Shown here in pieces: positions 32,562 to 43,802 of a DNA stretch of 64,000 bases. Where the stretch lies: the NCBI GenBank assembly GCA_004020365.1, contig SAQR01000005.1, positions 37,439 to 101,438 of the forward strand, given 5' to 3'. This stretch comes from Mesorhizobium sp. Lineage in GTDB: Bacteria > Pseudomonadota > Alphaproteobacteria > Rhizobiales > Rhizobiaceae. Below the pieces are notes generated by a model. It made no database searches and was not told the DNA's origin. It was given only the letters and a program-made list of their open reading frames with translations. The translations under genes and the position numbers were made by a program. Within the stretch, counting starts at the first letter, position 1. Every line of letters starts with the position of its first letter.

Positions 32562-35500
32562 ATGCCGTATGAAAATTACTCCTTCCTCGACGTCGCCGTG
32601 CTCGACGCGGTCCGCCAGCGCTTTGCCGCCGGCGACGCGATCGCCCTTCTGTCGGCAGACCTCGAACAGGTGATCTGGGCCAACGGACCAGGGGCAGCGC
32701 TGTTCGGCTATCCCGACATCGAGGCGATCATCGGCGCCTCTACCGGCTTGCCGCTGATCGCCAGGCGCCAGATCATGGCGACAAGCGGTTTTCCACAGAT
32801 CGGCCGCGACCGCGCCATCACGGTGCGGCTGGCGACCGGCCTGACCAGCCGCGCGGTTGGCTTTCTGGCCAGCGCGGTGACAATGCCTGACGGCGAAAAC
32901 GCCATCCTGCTGGCGGTGCCGGCGACGCAGACCGGCTCGCGCAGCGCCGCCGAGATCGCCGCTCGGGCCATCAGCGGCTTTACCGAAGACGGTCATTTCA
33001 TCGCCTTCGTTGATGCCAACGGCAACATCGAGGCCGCTTCCGATGGTTTTTCGGCACTCGGCATCCTGCCCGAAACGCTGGCAGCGCTTGTCGCCGATGT
33101 TGCCAACGAAAGCGGTCGCATCGTCAAACGCCTCGTTCCAGGCGACACCGCTTCCTACCCGGCCGGCCTCGCCCGGCTGACGGACGAGCGGCACCTGCTG
33201 GTGGTGATCGACGAGAACCAGCTTGACTCCGAAGCAGCCCCTACTGGCGAGCGCAGCGCCGGGGCGGCGGCCGATGCCGCAGTCCAGGCAAAAGCAGAAC
33301 AGGACAACGCGCCGGCAACAGTCGCGAAAACGGATGCGGTAGCGCAGACAGTTGCGGCAGCCGACGAAGACACTTCGCTGTCGGCGGAGCATGATGTTCC
33401 CGATTCCACCGGGCCCGATTCGACCGGGCCGGATTCCGCTGGGTCCGATTCGACTGGGCTCGATTCGACCGGATCTGATCCAACTGCGCCTGATTCGACC
33501 GAGCAGGGTCCGGAAGCGGCTGGCGGAATACAGCATGACCAGTGGTATTTCAGTGCCAGCGAGGACGAGGCGCAAAGGCCGGATTCGGATGCGTCCGGTC
33601 CTCTCGAGGCGGAAAGCTCCGCACAGGATGCCGTCAGGGCCGCCTCCCCGGCCGAACGTGCCATCCCCTCGATCGATCGCGCGGCGGCGCCCCTGCGTTT
33701 CGTCTGGCGCACCGACGCCGAGGGCAGGTTCAGTGCGCTGTCACCGGAATTCGCGGAACTCGTCGGCGAGCCTGCCGCCGATGTGATCGGCCGGCGCTTC
33801 AAGGACGTCGCGGCCACCTTCGACCTCGATGCGTCCGGCGAGATCGCCGGCCTGCTCGAGCGACGCGATACCTGGTCCGGCCGCTCGGTGCTGTGGCCGG
33901 TTGCGGGCACCGATTTCAAGATACCCGTCGACCTGGCGGCGCTGCCCGTCTACGGCCGCAGCCGTGCCTTCGAAGGCTTTCGCGGTTTCGGCGTTGCCCG
34001 CACCGGCGATGCGGTGGTCGATCCGGAAGCGATCGGTATGGCGCTTGTCGCCAATGCCGACGTCCCAGCCGCCGTCGAGCCGGAAGTCGCCAAAACGCCT
34101 GACGAAACCGACCCGTTCCAGGGCGAGGTGCCGGCGCTGACCATCGTGCCGAAGCCGGAGCGGCGCTTTGCCGACAAGGTGATCCGGTTGGCCGAGCACA
34201 GGCAGCCGGCCAACGATAAAGGCCTGTCGACGCTGGAACGCAGTGCATTCCGTGAGATCGGCGAACGGCTCAAGAAGGACAATCCCCCGACCGAACAGCC
34301 CGATGCCGCAATTGCGGCGGAGCCGGCTGCGGCGGAACCGACCGAAACCGATGTCGAAGACGAGAAGGATGTCGCAAGGCTCGACGGTGAGCAGCCGCAA
34401 GCATCCGTGTCCGACATCTCAGGCTCGCTGCTCGACTACGCCGACCGCGTCGCCGACGATAGCGACGGTGCGCCGGTCTCCGAGCCGGACAAACCGGCGC
34501 AGGAGATCACCGAGCCCGCCGACACCGCCAGTCGATCGATCGCCGAAGACGCCGACAGCATGACGGCCGCCGATTTCCGCGATGCAGAAGGCAGCGAGGA
34601 CTGGGCGCGGCCTGCTAACGACGAGACCCGTTCGTCAACCGATGACATCGGCGATGCCGGCGACGTCGAGCCGGCGACGGTCGAGCGGCCGCGCCTGCCG
34701 GTGCCGCCGCTCAAGCTCGAAGGGTTCGTGCCGTCGGCTTTTTCGACCGCAGACCACAACAACGCTCCGGACATCTCGATCCTCGGCAAGCTGCCGGTGC
34801 CGCTGCTGATCCATTCCGGCGACGATCTTCACTATGCGAATGAGGAATTCCTCAGCCTGACCGGCTATGACACGCTCGACCAGCTGGAGGATGCTGGTGG
34901 CCTCGACGCGCTGTTTGCCGATCCTTACGACGGCAGCGCCTCCGATGGAACCGATCACGCGCTTCGGTTGAAGACGCATGACGGTCAGGAGTTCCCGATC
35001 GAGGCCATTCTGCGCTCGGTGCCGTGGCGTGGCGGCAAGGCGCTGATGCTGGTCGTGCGCCGTTCCGGCGACGACGAGGCAGCTGTTCTGCATGCTGCAG
35101 CCGACGACCAGACGCAGCCGGACACTTCCGAACTCAAGGCGCGCGTCGCCGAGATGCGCACCATCATCGACACCGCGACCGACGGCGTCGTGCTGATCGG
35201 CCGGGACGGAACGATCCGCTCGATCAGCCGACCGGCAGAAGCGCTGTTCGGTTTCGACAGCGACGAGGTAACCGGAAAACCCTTCGTCTCGCTGTTCGCG
35301 ATCGAAAGCCAGCGCGCAGCGCGCGACTATCTCGACGGATTGTCCGAGCCCGGAGTGGCGAGCGTGCTCAACGACGGTCGCGAGGTGATCGGACGCGAGG
35401 CACAGGGGCGTTTCATTCCGCTGTTCATGACCATCGGCAGGCTGCCCAACGACAGCGGCTTCTGCGCTGTAGTGCGCGACATCACCCAGTGGAAGCGGGC

Positions 35501-36251
35501 CGAAGAGGATTTGACTCAGGCGCGCGCCGTGGCCGAGCGCGCCTCCTCGCAGAAGACCGACTTCCTCGCCCGCATCAGCCACGAAATCCGCACGCCGCTC
35601 AACGCCATCATCGGGTTCTCCGAGCTGATGGTCGACGAGAAATTCGGACCGGTCGCCAATGACCGTTACCGCGACTATCTGCGCGACATCAACCGGTCGG
35701 GCAACCATGTGCTCGACCTGGTCAACGATCTGCTCGATATTTCGAAAATCGAGGCCGGCCAGCAGGAGATGGCCTATGAGGCAGTGTCGCTCAACGACAC
35801 GCTGGCCGAGACGGTGGCGATGATGCAGCCGCAAGCCAACCGCGAACGTGTCATCATCCGCTCCAGCTTCGCCTCCAGGTTGCCGGAAGTGGTGGCCGAT
35901 CTGCGCAGCGTGCGCCAGATCGCGCTGAACATCCTGTCGAATGCCATCCGCTACACGCAGGCCGGCGGTCAGGTGATCGTATCGACAGCCTACGAGATCT
36001 CCGGCGACGTCGTGATGCGTGTGCGCGACACCGGCATCGGCATGAGCCAGTCCGAGATCGAGCAGGCGCTCAAGCCGTTCAAGCAGCTCAACGCGCTGAA
36101 GCGCGGGCGCGGCGACGGCACCGGTCTCGGGCTGCCGCTGACCAAGGCCATGGTCGAGGCGAACCGGGCCCGGTTCACCATCAACTCGACGCCCGGCGAG
36201 GGCACCCTGGTCGAAGTCGCTTTCCCGTCGACCCGCGTGCTGGCGGATTAG
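32562..36251 (+). CDS. pdhS: PAS-domain sensor histidine kinase, PdhS/PleC/DivJ type
   Basis: 1229 residues, cytoplasmic, with no membrane segment. At least three PAS-like regions are seen: about 375-480 (LRFVWRTDAEGRFSALSPEF), about 740-840 (LPVPLLIHSGDDLHYANEEF) and about 860-980 (ATDGVVLIGRDGTIRSISRP). The phosphoacceptor is His1007 in ARISHEIRTPLNAIIGFSEL, followed by FGPVANDRYRDYLRDINRSG, typical of the PleC/DivJ/PdhS group. The ATPase domain has NILSNAIRYT, DTGIGM and GTGLGLPL. PdhS kinases of Brucella and relatives act on DivK in control of cell-cycle polarity. Between the PAS regions are long acidic, poorly ordered linkers, including a seven-unit pentapeptide repeat. The gene is divergent from the phasin. 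Confidence 0.85.
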   Translation: MPYENYSFLDVAVLDAVRQRFAAGDAIALLSADLEQVIWANGPGAALFGYPDIEAIIGASTGLPLIARRQIMATSGFPQIGRDRAITVRLATGLTSRAVGFLASAVTMPDGENAILLAVPATQTGSRSAAEIAARAISGFTEDGHFIAFVDANGNIEAASDGFSALGILPETLAALVADVANESGRIVKRLVPGDTASYPAGLARLTDERHLLVVIDENQLDSEAAPTGERSAGAAADAAVQAKAEQDNAPATVAKTDAVAQTVAAADEDTSLSAEHDVPDSTGPDSTGPDSAGSDSTGLDSTGSDPTAPDSTEQGPEAAGGIQHDQWYFSASEDEAQRPDSDASGPLEAESSAQDAVRAASPAERAIPSIDRAAAPLRFVWRTDAEGRFSALSPEFAELVGEPAADVIGRRFKDVAATFDLDASGEIAGLLERRDTWSGRSVLWPVAGTDFKIPVDLAALPVYGRSRAFEGFRGFGVARTGDAVVDPEAIGMALVANADVPAAVEPEVAKTPDETDPFQGEVPALTIVPKPERRFADKVIRLAEHRQPANDKGLSTLERSAFREIGERLKKDNPPTEQPDAAIAAEPAAAEPTETDVEDEKDVARLDGEQPQASVSDISGSLLDYADRVADDSDGAPVSEPDKPAQEITEPADTASRSIAEDADSMTAADFRDAEGSEDWARPANDETRSSTDDIGDAGDVEPATVERPRLPVPPLKLEGFVPSAFSTADHNNAPDISILGKLPVPLLIHSGDDLHYANEEFLSLTGYDTLDQLEDAGGLDALFADPYDGSASDGTDHALRLKTHDGQEFPIEAILRSVPWRGGKALMLVVRRSGDDEAAVLHAAADDQTQPDTSELKARVAEMRTIIDTATDGVVLIGRDGTIRSISRPAEALFGFDSDEVTGKPFVSLFAIESQRAARDYLDGLSEPGVASVLNDGREVIGREAQGRFIPLFMTIGRLPNDSGFCAVVRDITQWKRAEEDLTQARAVAERASSQKTDFLARISHEIRTPLNAIIGFSELMVDEKFGPVANDRYRDYLRDINRSGNHVLDLVNDLLDISKIEAGQQEMAYEAVSLNDTLAETVAMMQPQANRERVIIRSSFASRLPEVVADLRSVRQIALNILSNAIRYTQAGGQVIVSTAYEISGDVVMRVRDTGIGMSQSEIEQALKPFKQLNALKRGRGDGTGLGLPLTKAMVEANRARFTINSTPGEGTLVEVAFPSTRVLAD
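33402..33506 (+). repeat. 15-bp minisatellite inside the PdhS-like gene
   Basis: Seven tandem units of 15 bases encode residues 281-315, consensus D-S-T-G-P/S (DSTGPDSTGPDSAGSDSTGL, then three more). The units differ mainly at third positions and at the fifth residue. Being in multiples of three, changes in copy number keep the frame. Confidence 0.9.
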
Positions 36252-36330
36252 AGCGGCGGACTTTCGGTCGTCGGTGTCGCTGGGCTAGCTCTTTGTTTGA
36301 GCACCGAATTTCCCGATGCTCCAAAAAGAA

Positions 36331-36350
36331 AGGCGTCCAACAGGACGCCT
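36331..36350 (-). terminator. Rho-independent terminator downstream of acetoacetate-CoA ligase
   Basis: On the minus strand AGGCGTCC, TGTT, GGACGCCT followed by TTCTTTTTGG. It lies about 250 bases after the ligase stop. The stretch 36351-36603 holds no gene that I can see. Confidence 0.7.
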
Positions 36351-36603
36351 TGAATGATCGATTGCTGTACATCGGGGGCTTGAGCGAATTCAGATCCTCT
36401 GGGGATTTAGAGGAACGGGATTTCTCCCTCAAGTTACGCACGACTATCGATGCCGGCCCTTAACAAAACCTTACCGGCACCGCAAAAAATTTACCAATGT
36501 GTACCACTCATGAAATCTAGGTAAATTCGAGCGAGATAATTCGTTAACCATGCTCGGCTCCGTCTGAACGCGTGACGGTTCGCACGTCCTGGACCTCTAG
36601 AAA

Positions 36604-38586
<1,983 letters not shown>

Positions 38587-38599
38587 GATCGTTGCTCCT

Positions 38600-38700
38600 T
38601 AAAGCACGTTACCTCTGAAGAGATTCACGCGACGCGCTTTAGACTTTTGTTATTATCATGTCGTTATCCGAAAACGTTGCACATTTTGGCGACATGCATT
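38600..38700 (+). repeat. Double-hairpin repeat, copy 4 (degenerate left arm)
   Basis: The right hairpin is ATCATGTCG, CCGAAAA, a short loop, TTTTGG, CGACATGCAT. The left arm TAAAGCACGTTAC has drifted from its partner GCGACGCGCTTTA. Unlike the other full copies it lies between two divergent gene starts. Confidence 0.8.
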
Positions 38701-38885
38701 GGCATCGCTTATGCATATCGCAGCGCAGCAGAGCAAGATTTTGTTCGGCCGAGCGACGAGGATGTGCGCAAATGCCATCGCTGGGCCATAAAGACTTGAA
38801 ATGCGTCAGCCCTAAGTCGTAGGTAAACGACTGGGGGTTACACCCGTCGGGCGATTTTTGTCGGAACGGAAGCATACGGGGCGAC

Positions 38886-40736
38886 ATGCCATCACCTTTG
38901 ATCCGGCGCGGAATATGGGCGATCGGCGTTGCCGTGCTCGTCATCGCGCTAGCCGTTGCCGCCCTGCCGCTCGTCGCCTCGACCCGCATCGTGCGCGACC
39001 GCATCGCCTGGGAAATGAGTGCGTGGAGCGGTTTCAGGGTCACCATCGACGGCGCGCCACGGATCGAGGTCTGGCCGAATTTCCGTGCCATCCTGAGCGA
39101 CGTGACACTTTCGCAATGGACAGAGACCGACGCGCCGCCGGTGATCGAGGCTGAACGGGTCGAGGTCAATCTCTCCGCCATGGCGGCGTTGCGTGGCAAT
39201 GTGGTGTTCTCGACGGCGCGGCTGATCCGGCCGACGATCAGGGTTCAACGCGCAGCACATGGATTTTTCCTGCCCGCCCTGCCTTCGGGCGGGCGCATCA
39301 CCCGGTCCATCGACATCGCTCGCGCCGTTGTCAGCGCCAATCCGGCCAAGCCGGACCTGGGCAAGCTGCCGGCTGATCCGTTCGGCACCGTGGAGTTCAG
39401 GAACGGCCGCGTGGTGACCTCCGTCGATGGCAAGGACGCTGAGATACTGAGCAGCCTGAGCGGCCAGGCGAACTGGGCCGCAATGAACAGCAATGCGACG
39501 CTGTCGGCGACCGGTATCTGGCGCGGCGAAAGCGTCGCCGTGGATGCCGCATCGTCAAACCCGCTGGTGCTGTTTGGCGGAGGTGCGGCGCCGATGACGC
39601 TTTCGTTCAAGGCGGCCCCTGTCAGTTTTTCGTTCGACGGCGTCGCCAGCATGTCCGAGAACGCCTATTTCGACGGCCAGGCAAAATTTGCCGCACCCTC
39701 GCTCAGGCGAGCGCTCGAATGGTCACGGGCCGGCATCGCGCCGGGCGCAGCAATTGGTTCCGTTTCTGTTTCCAGCAAGCTCACGGCGACCTCCGGCCGC
39801 ATTAAATTCGAAAACACCGAGATCGCCCTGGACGACAATCCGGGAATGGGTGCGCTGGATTTCTCCTTTGGCGAGGCGCGCCCGGTGGTCTCCGGTACGC
39901 TCGCCTTCGAGACGCTCGACCTGCGGTCGTTTCTCTCCGCCTTCACGCCCTTGGCGCCCGCGAACGGCGCTGGCCCCGGCGAAATCGACATAAGCGTCGC
40001 CGACCGGATCAATCTCGATCTCAGACTATCGGCAGCGCAGGCCACTGCAGGCGCCATCCAGCTTGCCGACGTCGCCGCCGCCGCCCAAGTCAAGAACGGT
40101 CTTGCCGTCTTCGATATTTCCGATGCATCGGCCTTTGGCGGCAACATCCAGAGCAGTCTTCGTTTCGATCGCAAGCCGGAAGGCACGCAGGTCGAGATGA
40201 GGCTGCTCGCCTCCGACATCGACGGCGGCGCTTTTGGCACCGCAGCCGGAATGACGCGACTGGTGCCGATCGGCACGGGAACCGTTTCGGTCATCCTCAA
40301 GGGCCCTGGCAGGACCTGGGATTCCATTTTCGAAAACGCCGACGGCTCGGTTTCGGCGAAATTCGGCCAGGGCGCGTTGAGCCGGTTCAACCTGCCGGCG
40401 TTTCTCAAACACAACGAACAGGGCGGGTTCTTCGCGCTCGACGATGTCTCCGACGGAACGCTGCCGATCGACGGGGCCGAACTCAAGGCGAGCATTTCGA
40501 AAGGTGTGGCGAAGATCGACAAGGCCGAAGCGAATTCGGCGAAGTACAAGATCTGGCTTTCCGGCATCGCCTCCTATGCCGGACGTGGGCTGGCGCTGTC
40601 CGGCGGCATCATTCAGGCGGACCAACCAGCCACGCAGACAAAGGGCCAGGGTCCCAATCAGTCTTCGTTCTTCGTCGGCGGAACGTGGAGCACGCCGTTC
40701 ATTTCGCCGATAAGCCGCGGCGTATCCGGCGAGTAG
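38886..40736 (+). CDS. AsmA family protein
   Basis: 616 residues. The N-terminus has one membrane anchor (IWAIGVAVLVIALAVAALPL), then RIVRDRIAWEMSAWSGFRVT and VEVNLSAMAALRGNVVFSTA, the AsmA opening. The C-terminal AsmA-like domain contains GGNIQSSLRFDRKPEGTQVE, DGSVSAKFGQGALSRFNLPA and LSGIASYAGRGLALSGGII. Such proteins are thought to form bridges that move phospholipids between inner and outer membranes; only the anchor is cytoplasmic. It is convergent with the putrescine transporter operon. Confidence 0.87.
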   Translation: MPSPLIRRGIWAIGVAVLVIALAVAALPLVASTRIVRDRIAWEMSAWSGFRVTIDGAPRIEVWPNFRAILSDVTLSQWTETDAPPVIEAERVEVNLSAMAALRGNVVFSTARLIRPTIRVQRAAHGFFLPALPSGGRITRSIDIARAVVSANPAKPDLGKLPADPFGTVEFRNGRVVTSVDGKDAEILSSLSGQANWAAMNSNATLSATGIWRGESVAVDAASSNPLVLFGGGAAPMTLSFKAAPVSFSFDGVASMSENAYFDGQAKFAAPSLRRALEWSRAGIAPGAAIGSVSVSSKLTATSGRIKFENTEIALDDNPGMGALDFSFGEARPVVSGTLAFETLDLRSFLSAFTPLAPANGAGPGEIDISVADRINLDLRLSAAQATAGAIQLADVAAAAQVKNGLAVFDISDASAFGGNIQSSLRFDRKPEGTQVEMRLLASDIDGGAFGTAAGMTRLVPIGTGTVSVILKGPGRTWDSIFENADGSVSAKFGQGALSRFNLPAFLKHNEQGGFFALDDVSDGTLPIDGAELKASISKGVAKIDKAEANSAKYKIWLSGIASYAGRGLALSGGIIQADQPATQTKGQGPNQSSFFVGGTWSTPFISPISRGVSGE

Positions 40737-40783
40737 GCAACGAAGCTGCTGCGGTCGTCGTCACAAGTGCTTCCTGCCGGCTT

Positions 40784-41602
40784 TCACCCCCGCTGCGCGG
40801 CCTGCTCATCGCGCTGGCGTTGTACCTCGCGCCGCTTGTTGGCGAGCGAAGCGATGATGACGCCAACCGCCACAACCGCGATCAGGATGGTGCAGGCGGC
40901 GTTGATCTCCGGCGTCACACCGAGACGAACCTGGCTATAGATCTTCATCGGCAGCGTGGTGGCGCCAGGCCCTGAGGTGAAGCTGGCGATGACCAGATCG
41001 TCGAGCGATAGTGTGAACGCCAGCATCCAGCCGGATACGATCGCCGGCATGATGACCGGCAGCGTGATCTGGAAGAAGGTCTTCACCGGCGGCGCGCCAA
41101 GATCCATTGCGGCTTCTTCCAGCGAGCGGTCGAACGTGATCAGGCGCGACTGCACGACGACGGCGACGAAGCACATGGTCAGGGTGATGTGGGCAAGCGT
41201 GACGGTGACAAAACCGCGGTCGAGACCGACGGCGACGAAGAGCAGCAGCAGCGACAGGCCGGTGATCACTTCCGGCATGACCAGCGGCGCAAAGACCATG
41301 CCGGAAAACAGCGTCCGGCCCTTGAAGCGCGTGTAGCGCGTCAAGGTGAGAGCCGCCAGCGTGCCGAGCACGGTCGCCACGGTGGCCGAGATGACGGCGA
41401 CGCGGGCCGTCACCCAGGTGGCGTCCATGAGGCCCTGGTTGTGGAACAGCGAGACGTACCATTTGGTCGAGAAGCCGCCCCAGACGGTGACCAGTTTCGA
41501 TTCGTTGAAGGAGAAGACGACGAGCAGGACGATCGGCAGGTAGAGAAAGGCAAAGCCGAGCACGATCGAAGTGATGTTGAAGCGGCTCCAGGTGGCGTTC
41601 AT
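40784..41602 (-). CDS. potI: Putrescine ABC transporter permease PotI
   Basis: 272 residues with six membrane segments. It begins RFNITSIVLGFAFLYLPIVL, and the EAA loop that contacts the ATPase is EAAMDLGAPPVKTFFQITLP. LSLDDLVIASFTSGPGATTL is typical of PotI/PotC. It is the last gene of potFGHI; only four bases separate it from potH. Confidence 0.92.
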   Translation of the reverse strand: MNATWSRFNITSIVLGFAFLYLPIVLLVVFSFNESKLVTVWGGFSTKWYVSLFHNQGLMDATWVTARVAVISATVATVLGTLAALTLTRYTRFKGRTLFSGMVFAPLVMPEVITGLSLLLLFVAVGLDRGFVTVTLAHITLTMCFVAVVVQSRLITFDRSLEEAAMDLGAPPVKTFFQITLPVIMPAIVSGWMLAFTLSLDDLVIASFTSGPGATTLPMKIYSQVRLGVTPEINAACTILIAVVAVGVIIASLANKRREVQRQRDEQAAQRG

Positions 41603-41606
41603 GGGT

Positions 41607-42581
41607 CTACCGATCCTGTTCCTGGGCCCTGGCCTGGGCCCGCTGGAAGAGCATGATCGGCACGATCAGCAGCAACAGCAGGATGACGGCGACGGCCGAA
41701 GACACCGGCCAGTCGCGATTGGCGAAGAACTCGTTCCACAGCGTCTTGCCGATCATCAGCGTCTGTGAGCCGCCGAGCAGGTCGGGAATGACGAACTCGC
41801 CAACGGCGGGAATGAACACCAGCAGGCAGCCGGCGATGACGCCGGGCAGCGACAGCGGAAAGGTGATCTTCCAGAAGGCGCTGGTCGGTGGGCAGCCGAG
41901 ATCCTTGGCTGCCTCGATCAGCGAATAATCCATCTTTTCCAGCGACGAATAGAGCGGCAGCACCATGAACGGCAGGTAGGAATAGACGATGCCGATGAAG
42001 ATCGCCGTATAGGTGTTGAGGATGATCAGCGGCTGACTGATGATTCCGGTGGCGAGCAGCAGTTGGTTGAGCAGCCCCTCAGGCTTGAGGATGCCGATCC
42101 AGGCGTAGACCCTGATCAGGAACGAGGTCCAGAACGGCAGGATCACCAGCATCAGCAAAGTCGGGCGCAGCATCGCCGGGGCGCGGGCCATGCCGTAGGC
42201 GATCGGGTAGCCGACAAGCAATGTCAGCACCGTCGAGATGGCGGCGACGATGACGCTGGTCACATAGGCGTTGACGTAGAGCGCGTCCTGCGTCAGCCAT
42301 GTGTAGTTGTCGATGCTGAGCTCTTTCAGCTGGGCGAAGAAACCGGCAAGGCCGTCGCCGAAGCCGAGCACCGGCGTGTAGGGCGGGATGGCGATCGCCG
42401 TCTGCGACAGCGAGATCTTGAAGACGATGACGAACGGAATGAGGAAGAAGAAGACCAGCCAGAGATACGGAATGAGGATGACAAGACGGCCAACGAAGGC
42501 CTCACCCAGTCTGGCCAGGGCGGATTTGCCGGCAGCGGTGGCTCGAGAGCTTGTTGCAGCGGTGACAGCGGCGTTCGACAT
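41607..42581 (-). CDS. potH: Putrescine ABC transporter permease PotH
   Basis: 324 residues from the ATG at 42581, with six membrane segments. The EAA loop is EAAKDLGCPPTSAFWKITFP, and FIPAVGEFVIPDLLGGSQTL is diagnostic for PotH/PotB. An N-terminal Ala/Thr-rich extension precedes the first membrane helix. It forms the heterodimeric channel with PotI. Confidence 0.93.
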   Translation of the reverse strand: MSNAAVTAATSSRATAAGKSALARLGEAFVGRLVILIPYLWLVFFFLIPFVIVFKISLSQTAIAIPPYTPVLGFGDGLAGFFAQLKELSIDNYTWLTQDALYVNAYVTSVIVAAISTVLTLLVGYPIAYGMARAPAMLRPTLLMLVILPFWTSFLIRVYAWIGILKPEGLLNQLLLATGIISQPLIILNTYTAIFIGIVYSYLPFMVLPLYSSLEKMDYSLIEAAKDLGCPPTSAFWKITFPLSLPGVIAGCLLVFIPAVGEFVIPDLLGGSQTLMIGKTLWNEFFANRDWPVSSAVAVILLLLLIVPIMLFQRAQARAQEQDR

Positions 42582-42589
42582 GGCCGCCC

Positions 42590-43729
42590 CTATCGCGTCA
42601 GCACGACGCCGGCATCCGGCCGGAACGACACCCAGGCACGGTCGTTCCAACTCAGCGGATCCTCGGTGATGCGGGCCGCGTTCATCGTGCTCGCTCGCAC
42701 CACCTGGCCGTCGTCCAGCCTGACGTGATAGACGGTCATGTCGCCGAGATAGGCGATATCGTAGACCTCACCCTCGATGGCGTTGACAGCGCCGGCCGGT
42801 CTCGTCGACGATATTCTGATCTTCTCCGGCCTGATGGCGAAGGCGACGGCCGCGCCAGTTGCGGCATCGCCGGCATTCTCGGTCCGGATGGTGATGCCGT
42901 TGCCGGCATCGATGCTTGCCGCACCCGCCTCGCCATGCGCAATCTTGCCTTCGAACATGTTGACGTTGCCGACAAAGCCGGCGACGAAACGGGAACCCGG
43001 CGCCTCGTAGACTTCCGCCGGCGTCGCCACCTGCATCACCTCGCCCTTGTCGATGATGGCGATGCGGTCGGCCATAGTCATCGCCTCTTCCTGGTCGTGG
43101 GTGACGACGACGAAGGTGAGGCCGAGTGACTGCTGCAGATCCATCAGCTCGAACTGCGTTTCCTCGCGCAGCTTCTTGTCGAGCGCGCCCAACGGCTCGT
43201 CGAGCAGCAGCACCTTCGGCCGCTTGGCGACCGAGCGGGCAAGCGCGACGCGCTGGCGCTGGCCGCCGGACAACTGGTGCGGCTTGCGCTTGGCGAACTG
43301 CTCGAGCTTGACCAGCTTCAGCATCTCTGCAACGCGCGCCGCGATATCGGGCTTCGGCATGCCGTCCTGCTTGAGGCCGAAGGCGATGTTGTTTTCGACC
43401 GTCATATGCGGGAACAGCGCATAGGACTGGAACATCATGTTGACCGGCCGGCGGTATGGCGGGATGCCGCGCAGATCCTGACCGTCGAGCAGGATGCGGC
43501 CGGCGGTCGGCTCCTCGAATCCGGCGAGCATCCGCAGAAGCGTCGACTTTCCGCAGCCGGAAGCGCCGAGCAGGGCAAAGAACTCGCGCTCGAATATCGT
43601 CAGCGACAAATTGTTGACGGCGGTGAAGTCACCGAACTTCTTGGTGACCTTGTCGAACTGGATGTACGGCTTGGCGTTCGGATCGTTCCATGGCGCGAAA
43701 TCCCTGCGGATGCTGCCAAGCGATTTCAT
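42590..43729 (-). CDS. potG: Putrescine ABC transporter ATP-binding protein PotG
   Basis: 379 residues from the ATG at 43729. Walker A is LLGASGCGKSTLLRMLAGFE, the signature LSGGQRQRVALARSV, Walker B VLLLDEPLGALD and the switch VVVTHDQEEAMTMADRIAI. A C-terminal TOBE domain (residues about 290-379) is typical of spermidine/putrescine transporters. It follows potF by about 70 bases and precedes potH by eight. Confidence 0.94.
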   Translation of the reverse strand: MKSLGSIRRDFAPWNDPNAKPYIQFDKVTKKFGDFTAVNNLSLTIFEREFFALLGASGCGKSTLLRMLAGFEEPTAGRILLDGQDLRGIPPYRRPVNMMFQSYALFPHMTVENNIAFGLKQDGMPKPDIAARVAEMLKLVKLEQFAKRKPHQLSGGQRQRVALARSVAKRPKVLLLDEPLGALDKKLREETQFELMDLQQSLGLTFVVVTHDQEEAMTMADRIAIIDKGEVMQVATPAEVYEAPGSRFVAGFVGNVNMFEGKIAHGEAGAASIDAGNGITIRTENAGDAATGAAVAFAIRPEKIRISSTRPAGAVNAIEGEVYDIAYLGDMTVYHVRLDDGQVVRASTMNAARITEDPLSWNDRAWVSFRPDAGVVLTR

Positions 43730-43802
43730 GTCCCACTCCGTGCTGTTCCATCCCCAGAAGACTTGACCCCGGCAACACCCTGCCGGGGTCGCTGATTGTC
43801 GC

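Noticed and set aside
34635-35834. A 399-codon minus-strand frame inside the PdhS-like gene
   Set aside because: Antisense to conserved PAS and kinase motifs; no independent support.
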